This document shows positions 8,530 through 18,497 of a stretch of 64,000 nt of DNA, piece after piece (the first letter of the stretch is position 1; the number at the start of each line of letters is the position of its first letter). Both the position numbers and the translations under genes were made by a program. The notes under the pieces are model-generated. The model saw nothing but the letters and a program-made list of their open reading frames with translations, was not told the origin of the DNA and searched no databases. The DNA lies in NCBI GenBank assembly GCA_002084435.1, contig NBLG01000004.1:1-64000 (forward strand), read 5' to 3'. This stretch comes from Tenericutes bacterium 4572_104. GTDB taxonomy: Bacteria > Bacillota_I > Bacilli_A > Izemoplasmatales > UBA5603.

Positions 8530-8819
8530 GTCAATTTAATCCTATTCTTTAATTCTTTGTTTTCTTTATATAACAACAATACTTTACCTATTTTATAAAT
8601 TACATAAATACCATTTTCTGTAAGTTTTGAAATTATATCCTCAAAGCTATCAGGACAAGTTTTAAGTACCGTAATTCTTCCAACTTCATATTTATGTAAA
8701 TTATCGAGAATATTCTTGATAACTATAGAAGTCAATCCATTTTGTCCCACTTGAAACATAATCGGCCTTTCGTTAGCTAGACTTCTCAATTTTGCTTTTT
8801 GTTTTCCTGTAAAATTCAT
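8526..8819 (-). CDS. yhbY: YhbY/CRM-domain RNA-binding protein
   Basis: This 97-residue protein consists of one CRM (CRS1-YhbY) domain. It opens with LTGKQKAKLRSLA-type sequence (here FTGKQKAKLRSLA), then PIMFQVGQNGLT, and ends with a beta strand IYVIYKIGKVLLLYK. The family associates with pre-50S ribosomes and aids assembly. The ATG at 8819 is chosen because AAAGGAG lies 6 nt upstream; nine more in-frame codons upstream have no ribosome site. It forms a two-gene unit with surE. Confidence 0.9.
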   Translation of the reverse strand: MNFTGKQKAKLRSLANERPIMFQVGQNGLTSIVIKNILDNLHKYEVGRITVLKTCPDSFEDIISKLTENGIYVIYKIGKVLLLYKENKELKNRIKLT

Positions 8820-8915
8820 TTTTTTCTCCTTTAGAAAATATTTCACAATAATAGAATACCATATTTTAAAATTATTGTCTCAAAAATTGCCATAAAATTT
8901 TATGAAAACTTTGTT

Positions 8916-8938
8916 TTAAAAAAAAGGCTTAAAGCCTT
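8916..8938 (-). terminator. rho-independent terminator overlapping the ftsZ stop
   Basis: On the minus strand AAGGCTT-T-AAGCCTT is followed by eight T. The left stem arm includes part of the ftsZ TAA stop codon, which makes the end of the message very compact. Confidence 0.85.
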
Positions 8939-10094
8939 ATTTTTTAAATCTATCTTTTAACCAAGATGGAATATTTACTTCAATATTTTCTTCCTCTATA
9001 GGAGTTTCTTTATCGACTGGTTTACGTTTTTTCTTTTTTTTATCTTTACCCTTTTTCTTAATAGATTTTTCAAAAGATTCAGGTTCAGATTCTTGTTCAG
9101 ATTCAAATGGTTTAAAAACTTCAGGCTCCTTCATAACAGGATTATCACTAAAACCTGTTGCGATTACGGTAACAATAATTTCTCCTTTTAAATCAGAGTT
9201 AATAGCTGATCCATAAATAACATTAATTTCTGTAGTTGAACTTTTTCTAATCTCTTCAACAACTTCATTGATTTCATATAGTGAAGCATCAAATCCTGAT
9301 GTAATATTAACAATTGCATCAGTAGCTCCATTCATTGAAGTTTCAAGTAAAGGCGAGCGTATAGCTTTTCTAGCAGCTTCTACTGCGCGGTTTTCTCCTT
9401 CAGCTAACCCTATCCCCATTAATGCAGTTCCCTTATCTTTCATAACTGTTTTAACATCAGCGAAGTCAACATTTACAACACCAGGAGCTGAAATAATTTC
9501 TGTAATCCCTTGAACACCTTGCCTCAATACATTATCTACTTCACGAAAAGCATCTAAATATGGAGTGTTTTTCTCTACTATATATAATAATTTATCATTC
9601 GGAATAACAATTAGAGTATCTACATATGGTTTTAGTTCTTCAATTCCTTGAAAAGCAATTGAAGCCCTACGTTTACCTTCAAAGCCAAAAGGTTTAGTAA
9701 CAAAGCCAATAGTCAAACAGCCCATTTCTCTAGCTATTCTAGCAACTACAGGTGAAGCTCCAGTACCAGTTCCTCCACCCATACCTGCGGTTATAAAAAC
9801 CATATCTGTCTCGGCTAATAAATCGCGGATTTCATCTTCGGATTCAAGTGCTGCTTGTCGACCTATATCAGGATTAGCTCCAGCACCAAGTCCTCTTGTT
9901 AAAGTTTTTCCAAGTTGTAATCGAATATCAGCTTTTGATAAACGTAAAACTTGAGCATCAGTGTTCATAGCGACAAATTCAACACCACTTACATCATTTT
10001 CAATCATTCTATTAATAGCGGACCCTCCGCCTCCACCAATACCAATAACTTTAATTGTAGGCTTTTGATTAAATTTATCATCCATACTAAACAT
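8937..10094 (-). CDS. ftsZ: cell division GTPase FtsZ
   Basis: FtsZ polymerises into the cytokinetic ring. This 385-residue protein has the glycine-rich start [13 protein letters not shown] (15-27) and the tubulin signature GGGTGTG (106-112). The T7-loop region reads [12 protein letters not shown] Lys/Glu-rich linker (about 325-372) precedes the C-terminal peptide [11 protein letters not shown], the site that binds SepF or FtsA. Translation starts at an ATG 7 nt after a G-rich ribosome site. There is no ftsA or mur gene beside it; the gene stands alone between yhbY and tgt, which fits a wall-less or reduced division apparatus. Confidence 0.97.
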   Translation of the reverse strand: MFSMDDKFNQKPTIKVIGIGGGGGSAINRMIENDVSGVEFVAMNTDAQVLRLSKADIRLQLGKTLTRGLGAGANPDIGRQAALESEDEIRDLLAETDMVFITAGMGGGTGTGASPVVARIAREMGCLTIGFVTKPFGFEGKRRASIAFQGIEELKPYVDTLIVIPNDKLLYIVEKNTPYLDAFREVDNVLRQGVQGITEIISAPGVVNVDFADVKTVMKDKGTALMGIGLAEGENRAVEAARKAIRSPLLETSMNGATDAIVNITSGFDASLYEINEVVEEIRKSSTTEINVIYGSAINSDLKGEIIVTVIATGFSDNPVMKEPEVFKPFESEQESEPESFEKSIKKKGKDKKKKKRKPVDKETPIEEENIEVNIPSWLKDRFKK

Positions 10095-10165
10095 TGTATA
10101 CCCCCTGCTAATATCTCTTATATCTTAACATATAAAGAATAAGAAATAAATATAATAATGAAAAA

Positions 10166-11862
<1,697 letters not shown>

Positions 11863-12070
11863 TGTTTTGTCGTAAAATTAATTTAATAAAATTAATAATA
11901 CTCTCCTTCCTTTTAATTCTCAATGGTATTATATATGAATAATGATAACATATATTATAAAAATTTATATATTTTTATTATGCTTTTTGCATATTTAAAA
12001 ATAAGAATATCAATTTCTATACAAAATCATTAATATTTTACTACTTTTTTGATTTATAGGCAAACTTTTA
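11863..12070. other. intergenic region between divergent pduL and yhhQ
   Basis: This very AT-rich stretch holds the pduL 5' region, with AAGGAAGGAGAG near 11904-11915 and weak TATAAT-like boxes on the minus strand. It also holds a small hairpin TATGC-TTTTT-GCATA near 11980-11994. No gene-sized frame is credible. Confidence 0.5.
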
Positions 12071-12099
12071 TTGTATTTTTTTCTTAAGTTAGTTATAAT
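12071..12099 (+). promoter_or_regulatory. promoter of the preQ1 riboswitch-yhhQ transcript
   Basis: TTGTAT (12071-12076), a 17-nt spacer and TATAAT (12094-12099) place the start near 12106, immediately before the riboswitch. Confidence 0.75.
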
Positions 12100-12106
12100 T
12101 ATTCAG

Positions 12107-12148
12107 ACACGCAGTTCGAAACCATCCTGCGTTAACAAAACTAGGAGG
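12107..12148 (+). promoter_or_regulatory. preQ1-I riboswitch, translational type
   Basis: Stem P1 is CGCAG (12110-12114) with CTGCG (12127-12131), enclosing a loop with AAACC. The 3' tail TTAACAAAACTAGGAGG closely resembles the known Thermoanaerobacter class I aptamer. In that aptamer an A-rich strand and the ribosome site form the pseudoknot. Here the tail ends in the AGGAGG (12143-12148) of yhhQ, so ligand binding should hide the ribosome site and shut down the transporter when preQ1 is plentiful. Confidence 0.9.
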
Positions 12149-12154
12149 AATATT

Positions 12155-12835
12155 ATGCCAAATGAAATTATTTGGGTGCTTTTTGCGCTAATAAATTTTG
12201 TTTTATTTATGATTATGTACAAATTGTTCGGTAAATTAGGTATTTTTGCTTGGATAGCTATGTCAACCATTTTAGCTAATATTCAAGTTACTGAAATATT
12301 AGACTTATTTGGACTAAATGCTAATTTAGGTAATATTATGTACGGTACTATCTTTTTGGGAACCGATGCTTTAAATGAAATATACGGTAAAAAAGAAGCC
12401 AAGAAAGCAGTTTATATGGGCTTTACCATTATGATATTTACTTTAATTATCATGACAGTTGCCTTGCAGTTTCATCCAGGTGCTGAAGATACGGGATATG
12501 ATGCTTTAAATAGTATTTTTGGAATCCGTTATCCCTGGGTAGTTGTCGGTAGTTTTACAGCTTTTATAATTTCACAAACAATTGATGTAAATCTATTTCA
12601 ATGGATTAGAAGGAAACTACCCGATAATAAATACTTATGGATTAGAAACAATGGTTCAACAATAGTTTCTCAATTAGTAGATACAGCTATATTCGTAACT
12701 ATTGCCTTTGTATTCTTTTTTGATATCAATGTATTACTTGAAATTATGTTATCAACTTATTTAATTAAGGTAATGGTAGCTGCTTTAGATACACCTTTTA
12801 TCTATCTAGCGAAAAAAATCAAACCTATTAGTTAG
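12155..12835 (+). CDS. yhhQ: queuosine precursor transporter (YhhQ/QueT-like, DUF165)
   Basis: This 226-residue integral membrane protein has about six hydrophobic segments and the family motifs GTIFLGTDALNEIYGKKEA and SQTIDVNLFQWIRRKLP, followed by STIVSQLVDTAIF. YhhQ proteins import preQ0/preQ1 or queuine. The ATG at 12155 lies 6 nt after the AGGAGG inside the preQ1 riboswitch; upstream in-frame codons fall in the aptamer and are rejected. No preQ1 biosynthesis genes (queC-F) are seen here, so the cell probably salvages preQ1 and passes it to Tgt and QueA. Confidence 0.93.
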   Translation: MPNEIIWVLFALINFVLFMIMYKLFGKLGIFAWIAMSTILANIQVTEILDLFGLNANLGNIMYGTIFLGTDALNEIYGKKEAKKAVYMGFTIMIFTLIIMTVALQFHPGAEDTGYDALNSIFGIRYPWVVVGSFTAFIISQTIDVNLFQWIRRKLPDNKYLWIRNNGSTIVSQLVDTAIFVTIAFVFFFDINVLLEIMLSTYLIKVMVAALDTPFIYLAKKIKPIS

Positions 12836-12844
12836 TTTTATTCT

Positions 12845-12882
12845 AAAAAAAGACAGATTTTATATTATCTCTGTCTTTTTTA
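12845..12882. terminator. bidirectional terminator between yhhQ and queA
   Basis: AAAGACAGA (12849-12857) pairs with TCTGTCTTT (12870-12878). T runs flank it on both strands, so it can serve both convergent genes. It overlaps the queA stop codon. Confidence 0.85.
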
Positions 12883-13908
12883 TTTGCGAATAATCATTGA
12901 ATCTCCAAAAGAGAAAAACCTGTATCTTTCTTTAACCGCAACTCCATATGCATGCATAATAATTTCTTTTGAAGCGAAAGCAGATACCAACATCAATAAA
13001 GTTGATTTTGGTAAATGAAAATTAGTAATTAATGTATCAATTGCCTTAAATTCATAACCGGGATAGATAAAAATATCTGTAAAACCTGAACAAGCCTTAA
13101 AAGTAGAATATTTACCATAGATAGTTTCTAATGTCCTAACTGAAGTCGTACCTACACTTACGATGTTTCTCCCTTCAGCCTTTGCTTTATTTAAAATATC
13201 TGCGACCTGTTCATCCATTGAATAAAACTCTGAATGCATTTTATGTCGAGAGATATCTTCAACCATTACAGGACGAAATGTCCCAAGTCCTACATGAAGA
13301 GTTATATATTGAATTATAACTCCCATATCTTTTAATTTTTCTAATAATTCTTTAGTAAAATGTAATCCTGCAGTAGGACTAGCGGCTGAACCGCTTATTT
13401 TAGAATAAACAGTTTGATATCTTGATTGATCAAGCAACTTCTCATGAATATATGGTGGTAAAGGCATTTCTCCTAATAAATCTAGAATTTCTTCTAAATT
13501 TCCATCATACTCCAATTTAAAATGCCTAATACCTTCATCAAGTTCTTCTATACATTCTAAAATAAGTTTCCCTTCTCCAAAATTAATTCTCGTCCCAAGC
13601 TTAACCCTTCTTGCAGGCTTAACTAAAGCCTCCCATAAATTAGGCCCATATGAATTTAATAAAAGAATCTCTATATTAGCATTAGTCTTTTCTTTAACTC
13701 CATATAATCTTGCGGGAATTACTTTGGTATTGTTTAAAACCAAAACATCTCCCCTTTTTAAATAATTTCCAATATTATTAAATTTATCATGTTTTAAATC
13801 AAAATTGTTTCTGTTAACCACAAGAAGTCTTGAATCAGATCTTTTTTCTAAAGGTGTCTGCGCAATAAGTTCTAAGGGTAAATTATAATCAAAGTCTTTT
13901 GTCTTCAT
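12880..13908 (-). CDS. queA: S-adenosylmethionine:tRNA ribosyltransferase-isomerase QueA
   Basis: QueA transfers and rearranges the ribosyl group of SAM onto preQ1-tRNA to make epoxyqueuosine. The 342-residue protein has the full family pattern: [14 protein letters not shown] at the N-terminus, a central [13 protein letters not shown], the segment [11 protein letters not shown], and [10 protein letters not shown]. It starts 2 bases after the ruvB stop. The ruvB-queA order with tgt nearby is widely conserved. An epoxyqueuosine reductase (queG or queH) is not in this window. Confidence 0.97.
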   Translation of the reverse strand: MKTKDFDYNLPLELIAQTPLEKRSDSRLLVVNRNNFDLKHDKFNNIGNYLKRGDVLVLNNTKVIPARLYGVKEKTNANIEILLLNSYGPNLWEALVKPARRVKLGTRINFGEGKLILECIEELDEGIRHFKLEYDGNLEEILDLLGEMPLPPYIHEKLLDQSRYQTVYSKISGSAASPTAGLHFTKELLEKLKDMGVIIQYITLHVGLGTFRPVMVEDISRHKMHSEFYSMDEQVADILNKAKAEGRNIVSVGTTSVRTLETIYGKYSTFKACSGFTDIFIYPGYEFKAIDTLITNFHLPKSTLLMLVSAFASKEIIMHAYGVAVKERYRFFSFGDSMIIRK

Positions 13909-13909
13909 C

Positions 13910-14914
13910 TTAAAATAACGTTCCTTGGTAAGTTTTATTTAAATGTTTATATGCTTTTTCAGTAACTACTCTTCCTCTAGGAGTTCGGCTTATAAAACCA
14001 CTTTGGATTAAAAATGGTTCATACACATCTTCAAGAGTACGAGAATCTTCGCTGATTGAAGTAGCTATAGTATCAAGCCCAACTGGACCACCTCTATATT
14101 TTTCAATTATGCCTAAAAGATATTCTCTATCTTTAGAATCTAAACCTAATTCATCAATTTTAAGTTTCTCTAAAGCTATTTTTGTTATCGCTAAAGTAAT
14201 AGTTCCATCACCTAAAATATCTGCATAATCGCGAACTCTTCTGAATAATCTATTGACAATTCTTGGAGTTCCTCTACTGCGCTTAGCCAGTTCTTTGATT
14301 GCTTCCTTATGAATTGGATAATCATAAATTCTAGCTGTTCTTTCACAAATCTTTTCTAAATCTTTAAAAGAATAAAATTCGAGTTTATGAACAATTCCAA
14401 AACGATCTCTTAAAGGTCCTGTTAAATCACCAAATCTTGTAGTAGCTCCAATCAAGGTAAATGGCGCCAAATCAACCCGTATAGACTTTGCACCTGAATC
14501 TTTTCCAACTACGATATCAATAACATAGTCTTCCATTGAAGAATAAAGAATTTCTTCCACAATCTTAGGCAAACGATGAATTTCATCGATAAATAACACA
14601 TCCCCCGGTTCAAGCGAAGTAAGTATCGCAGCTAAATCTCCCGTGCGTTCTATTGTCGGACCACTGACTAATTTCATATTAACCCCAAGTTCATTAGCTA
14701 TCACTTGAGCTAAGGTAGTTTTACCTAATCCAGGAGGGCCATACAGCAATACATGATCAAGGGATTCTTGTCTTAATTTAGCCGCTTTAACTGATATTTC
14801 AATCATTTCTTTTACATTAGTTTGTCCTACATATTCCACAAAATATTTCGGGCGTAAAGTAATATCTACCTCATCATCAATCAGAAGATTATTACTGATA
14901 ATACGTTCGTCCAT
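13910..14914 (-). CDS. ruvB: Holliday junction branch migration helicase RuvB
   Basis: RuvB is the AAA+ motor of the RuvAB complex. The 334-residue protein carries Walker [10 protein letters not shown] (about 59-67), Walker B FIDEIHRL, sensor region GATTRFG and the arginine finger segment [10 protein letters not shown]-terminal winged helix contains [20 protein letters not shown] precedes the ATG. Upstream are TATAAT-like boxes (about 14927-14937) in the 120-nt divergent spacer shared with the coiled-coil operon. RuvA is not adjacent. Confidence 0.97.
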   Translation of the reverse strand: MDERIISNNLLIDDEVDITLRPKYFVEYVGQTNVKEMIEISVKAAKLRQESLDHVLLYGPPGLGKTTLAQVIANELGVNMKLVSGPTIERTGDLAAILTSLEPGDVLFIDEIHRLPKIVEEILYSSMEDYVIDIVVGKDSGAKSIRVDLAPFTLIGATTRFGDLTGPLRDRFGIVHKLEFYSFKDLEKICERTARIYDYPIHKEAIKELAKRSRGTPRIVNRLFRRVRDYADILGDGTITLAITKIALEKLKIDELGLDSKDREYLLGIIEKYRGGPVGLDTIATSISEDSRTLEDVYEPFLIQSGFISRTPRGRVVTEKAYKHLNKTYQGTLF

Positions 14915-14977
14915 ATAAACACCTCTATTATATTATATCAAATTTCACAAAAAAAACGTTATATTTTTTCAGATAAC

Positions 14978-15006
14978 TTGAAATATAAAATTATATAATA
15001 TATAAT
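14978..15006 (+). promoter_or_regulatory. promoter of the coiled-coil operon
   Basis: TTGAAA (14978-14983), a 17-nt spacer and perfect TATAAT (15001-15006) lie about 30 nt upstream of the first coiled-coil start codon, predicting a short leader. Confidence 0.8.
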
Positions 15007-15036
15007 TGATATATAGAAGGTATGAGGTTTTATAAA

Positions 15037-18000
15037 ATGGCAAAAAAAGGCGATATTTTGCTAAAAGTGTATAACGATTTTTTTGAATACTCGAAGTCAT
15101 ACAAATCCCGTTTAAACCAACTTGAACGGGAATTTTTGCATGTGAAAAATTTAAAACAAACATACCTTGACGCAATTAACAGAGAATACAAAGAAAAAGA
15201 GGAAAGTTTAATTGAAGATTTTTTTAAAATCGAATTGAGTCACCAAGACAATTTAAATCAAATACATGTGAAATTTGATTCACAAATAAAACAGTTAAAC
15301 AATGATATCTTAACACACAATAAAAAAACTCATGATATTTATGAAAACGAAGATGATATATATCAAGAGATCCTAATTCAATTTGAAGAAAGAAAGGCCG
15401 AAGCTTTTAGTCGTTATTTGGAACTTACGAGAGAGACAAACTATAAAATCGACCATGAAATGCATATTCATAAAGAATTCATAAAACAAGAAAACGAGAA
15501 ACTTGAAGCTAAGCAGATAGAATATCAAGAATTAAATTCGAATCTTTCAAACCAACTAATATGGACTATGGAAAAAGCTAAGAATTCTTTAAATAAACTT
15601 AGTTCTTCATTAAAAGATGAGGGCGTTTTGAATAGGGATTACTTACAAGATGTTATTTCAGAATCATTAGAAAACCTTACTAGCTCTAGAGATGTCATGG
15701 CTAAGCTATTTAAGACTTCTTCTGCTAAATTTGAAAGTGAACGAAAAATGGTTGAATCTATTTCTAAGAATAAAAGAAAACCGCATTCCGAACTCAATTT
15801 ACAGATGATTAAAACTTTTATTAAACAAATTCGCGAAGTAAATAAAAACAAAATTGCTTTTGAAAAGATGATTAAACAAGAATATAGATTGAGCCTATCT
15901 CAACTTTATCCTAAAATTATTGAAGCTGATAACAATCATAAATACGATTATTTAAAACAGTTAATTCTTCAAAAAGAAATTATTGAAAAAAAAGTAGAAT
16001 ATTTATTAAATAGAAATAATTCAATGTCTGACCTTTTAATTTCAAAATATCAAAACGAAATTAAAAAAATCAAAATTGATTCTTTTAGACGTTCTGAAGA
16101 AATTAAACTCGCTTATTCCGTTCCTGTTGCTTTTTTCCAGAATTCAATTAATGTTTATTCTAATTTTGCTTTTTATTTAAATGAAACTTATGAACAATTA
16201 GCTAATATGTTAACTAGGTTTAAAGAATTTAACAATGAATATATTGATTATAAAAAGATTTATATTCATACTTCTCAAAAAACTTTTGAAGATTATAAAA
16301 TTAATCTATTAGTTAAGGTTAACAATATAACCAATGAATTAACAGAATATATTAGCGAAATAAATCAAATTTCTAACGAAATTATTACTTTAGAATCTAA
16401 CAACAGATTAGAAATAGCCGAGATTAAAAAGAAAATGGAAAATCTCGAAATTTTCGGCGATTATCAAAAATATATTGCGTCACTTGAAAACGATAAATAT
16501 TTTGCTATGTATCAACATAACCAAAATATAAGAAAAATACAGGTAGAATCTAACTATAAAAATCAATTGCTTAATATTAATAAAGAGGTATTATTATTAA
16601 ATCAGACCAAATTAGAATATCAAGAATATAAAGCTTATTTGTTGCTAGTCTCTAAACACGAACAAGTTATCCACGAATTAGCTAGAACTAAAAAGATTGA
16701 GGAAGCTAAAGCTATATTTTCTCAACAGCTTGAAAAATCATTTGTTTTAAGTAAATTAGCTAAAGAAAAAATAATCTATAATGCAAAACGTAAGAACTTT
16801 GAATATGCCTCGGGTTATGTAAGATATTTATCTAAAACCGAAAATGAAGAGAAAGCTGGATCAATACAAATTATTGATTTTATTCAGCGTTCTCAACGCT
16901 TAATTGATTTAAATACTACCCAAACTAACAATATTAAAAAATATATTACAGCTTCAAACAATAATTATGAATATATAAAAATACTTGAAAAAAACAGAAT
17001 GGATTTACTAAATCATTTAGAGAAATCAACTGAAAAAAAGAACAAACTCTGTTTATCAGCTTGTTCATTATATGAAGTTGAACTCTCTAAAATTAAAGAA
17101 GAAATTAATAATATTACAAATAAATATTTATTAGTATTTAAGAAAGATCTTCTTAAAATTGATAACAATGAACCCGATAACCTTTCTGTTATAAAACATG
17201 AAGGATATTTTGATGAGATTATATCTTTAATGGATTTTATATACAAAAAAACAGTATCTTTAGCATATAAATATCAGGTTCCGAATATTATTAAACTAAT
17301 TGAAAAAGAAAATATTAAATACCTAGAAAAATTTATTATCGAAAATTATAGTAAATTTAAAATAATTGAAAAGAAAAAGAAAAAAAGAGTTTTCTTACTA
17401 GATTTATATTTAATTGAAACAGTTTTATTGTTAGAAAAATATTTAGATTTTTCTAACAATATAATTGATAATATTTTAGATAAAATTACTGAAAATGATA
17501 GAGCGTTTATTGAAAACACAATTAAAAAAGCAGATAAAACAAGGCAACTTATAAACAAAGAATATGACCTATTGGAATATCAGGCATATAAAATCAGTTC
17601 TTCAAAAAAGAAACAGCTTAATCATTTAGAAAATCATTCTGATAAGATAAACCGCATCTATAAAAGCCAAGTAAGTAAAATAAATGATGAATTCTTAAAA
17701 CGCAAAGATGAATCTTCTCAAATTGAAAATTACATTGTAAAGAAATATTCAATAATCATCAAGAAGAATGATAAAGAATTAAGACAAATGTTGCGATTTT
17801 TAGATAGTTTATTTGCGAAAGAAAAGAAATTTATCGAAAAGCAATATAATCAATTTAACAAATCACTCATTCATATTCAAACATTAAATATTAATTATCA
17901 TAAACAAGAATTGGCTTTTATTGAAAAGCTATACAGTTCTAGAGAAATTGAAACCAGTAAAACTATTACATTGTTAGAAGACAAAATAAATAAGCTTCCA

Positions 18001-18483
18001 ATTGAGAAAAATCAGTTCTATTTAAATTCTAAAAAAGAAAAACACAGCTTAGTTATTAGAAAGAATAAAGAATTACAAAAACGCTTAAGTGAAATCGAAA
18101 AAGACAAATTTGTTTCAAGACCTAAATATCTTGAAGAAATTCAAAATGTTAAAAACCGTTTACCTAATGATTATGAATCTCTATATAGAAAAATACAGAA
18201 TTTAGAATTCAATTATTTAAATCAATTTAACAAAATTAACGATGAATATACTGATAATTACAAAGATTACTTATTAAATCAATCTGGTAATAATGAATTA
18301 CTAGAACCTAGTTCTAAATTATATTCACCTTTTGAAAACATTCAAAGATTTCATGAACAGATTATTAAATCTACAACCCAAACATATTTGGATACAATAT
18401 CTAAAAGCAAACAAACGAGAGAACAACTTCATAAAAATGTTCAAGAATCAATCGATAAACAAAAAAGAATTATTAATGTTTAG
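15037..18483 (+). CDS. giant coiled-coil protein 1 (1148 residues)
   Basis: I do not recognise this protein. It is almost wholly predicted helix: long Glu/Lys/Asn/Gln/Ile/Leu stretches with heptad-like spacing, few glycines and prolines, no signal peptide and no transmembrane segment. Less coiled breaks occur around residues 590-640 and 695-790, where a Lys-rich run (IEKKKKKRVFLLDLYLIE) precedes a hydrophobic helix. The C-terminus is charged. The ATG at 15037 (MAKKGD) is preferred to one at 15022 because GAGG lies 9 nt before it. It forms an operon with the next gene, 14 nt downstream, whose product also begins MAKK. A cytoskeletal, scaffold or chromosome-organising role is possible. SMC is unlikely because no Walker motifs are present. 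Confidence 0.85.
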   Translation: MAKKGDILLKVYNDFFEYSKSYKSRLNQLEREFLHVKNLKQTYLDAINREYKEKEESLIEDFFKIELSHQDNLNQIHVKFDSQIKQLNNDILTHNKKTHDIYENEDDIYQEILIQFEERKAEAFSRYLELTRETNYKIDHEMHIHKEFIKQENEKLEAKQIEYQELNSNLSNQLIWTMEKAKNSLNKLSSSLKDEGVLNRDYLQDVISESLENLTSSRDVMAKLFKTSSAKFESERKMVESISKNKRKPHSELNLQMIKTFIKQIREVNKNKIAFEKMIKQEYRLSLSQLYPKIIEADNNHKYDYLKQLILQKEIIEKKVEYLLNRNNSMSDLLISKYQNEIKKIKIDSFRRSEEIKLAYSVPVAFFQNSINVYSNFAFYLNETYEQLANMLTRFKEFNNEYIDYKKIYIHTSQKTFEDYKINLLVKVNNITNELTEYISEINQISNEIITLESNNRLEIAEIKKKMENLEIFGDYQKYIASLENDKYFAMYQHNQNIRKIQVESNYKNQLLNINKEVLLLNQTKLEYQEYKAYLLLVSKHEQVIHELARTKKIEEAKAIFSQQLEKSFVLSKLAKEKIIYNAKRKNFEYASGYVRYLSKTENEEKAGSIQIIDFIQRSQRLIDLNTTQTNNIKKYITASNNNYEYIKILEKNRMDLLNHLEKSTEKKNKLCLSACSLYEVELSKIKEEINNITNKYLLVFKKDLLKIDNNEPDNLSVIKHEGYFDEIISLMDFIYKKTVSLAYKYQVPNIIKLIEKENIKYLEKFIIENYSKFKIIEKKKKKRVFLLDLYLIETVLLLEKYLDFSNNIIDNILDKITENDRAFIENTIKKADKTRQLINKEYDLLEYQAYKISSSKKKQLNHLENHSDKINRIYKSQVSKINDEFLKRKDESSQIENYIVKKYSIIIKKNDKELRQMLRFLDSLFAKEKKFIEKQYNQFNKSLIHIQTLNINYHKQELAFIEKLYSSREIETSKTITLLEDKINKLPIEKNQFYLNSKKEKHSLVIRKNKELQKRLSEIEKDKFVSRPKYLEEIQNVKNRLPNDYESLYRKIQNLEFNYLNQFNKINDEYTDNYKDYLLNQSGNNELLEPSSKLYSPFENIQRFHEQIIKSTTQTYLDTISKSKQTREQLHKNVQESIDKQKRIINV

Positions 18484-18497
18484 ATAAGGAGGTAGAG

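Noticed and set aside
11980..11994. Hairpin TATGC-TTTTT-GCATA as a terminator
   Set aside because: The stem is only 5 bp and no T run follows; it lies in a divergent spacer without a gene end.
15037..18483. SMC or MukB-like condensin
   Set aside because: No Walker A, Walker B or hinge domain is visible despite the long coiled coils.
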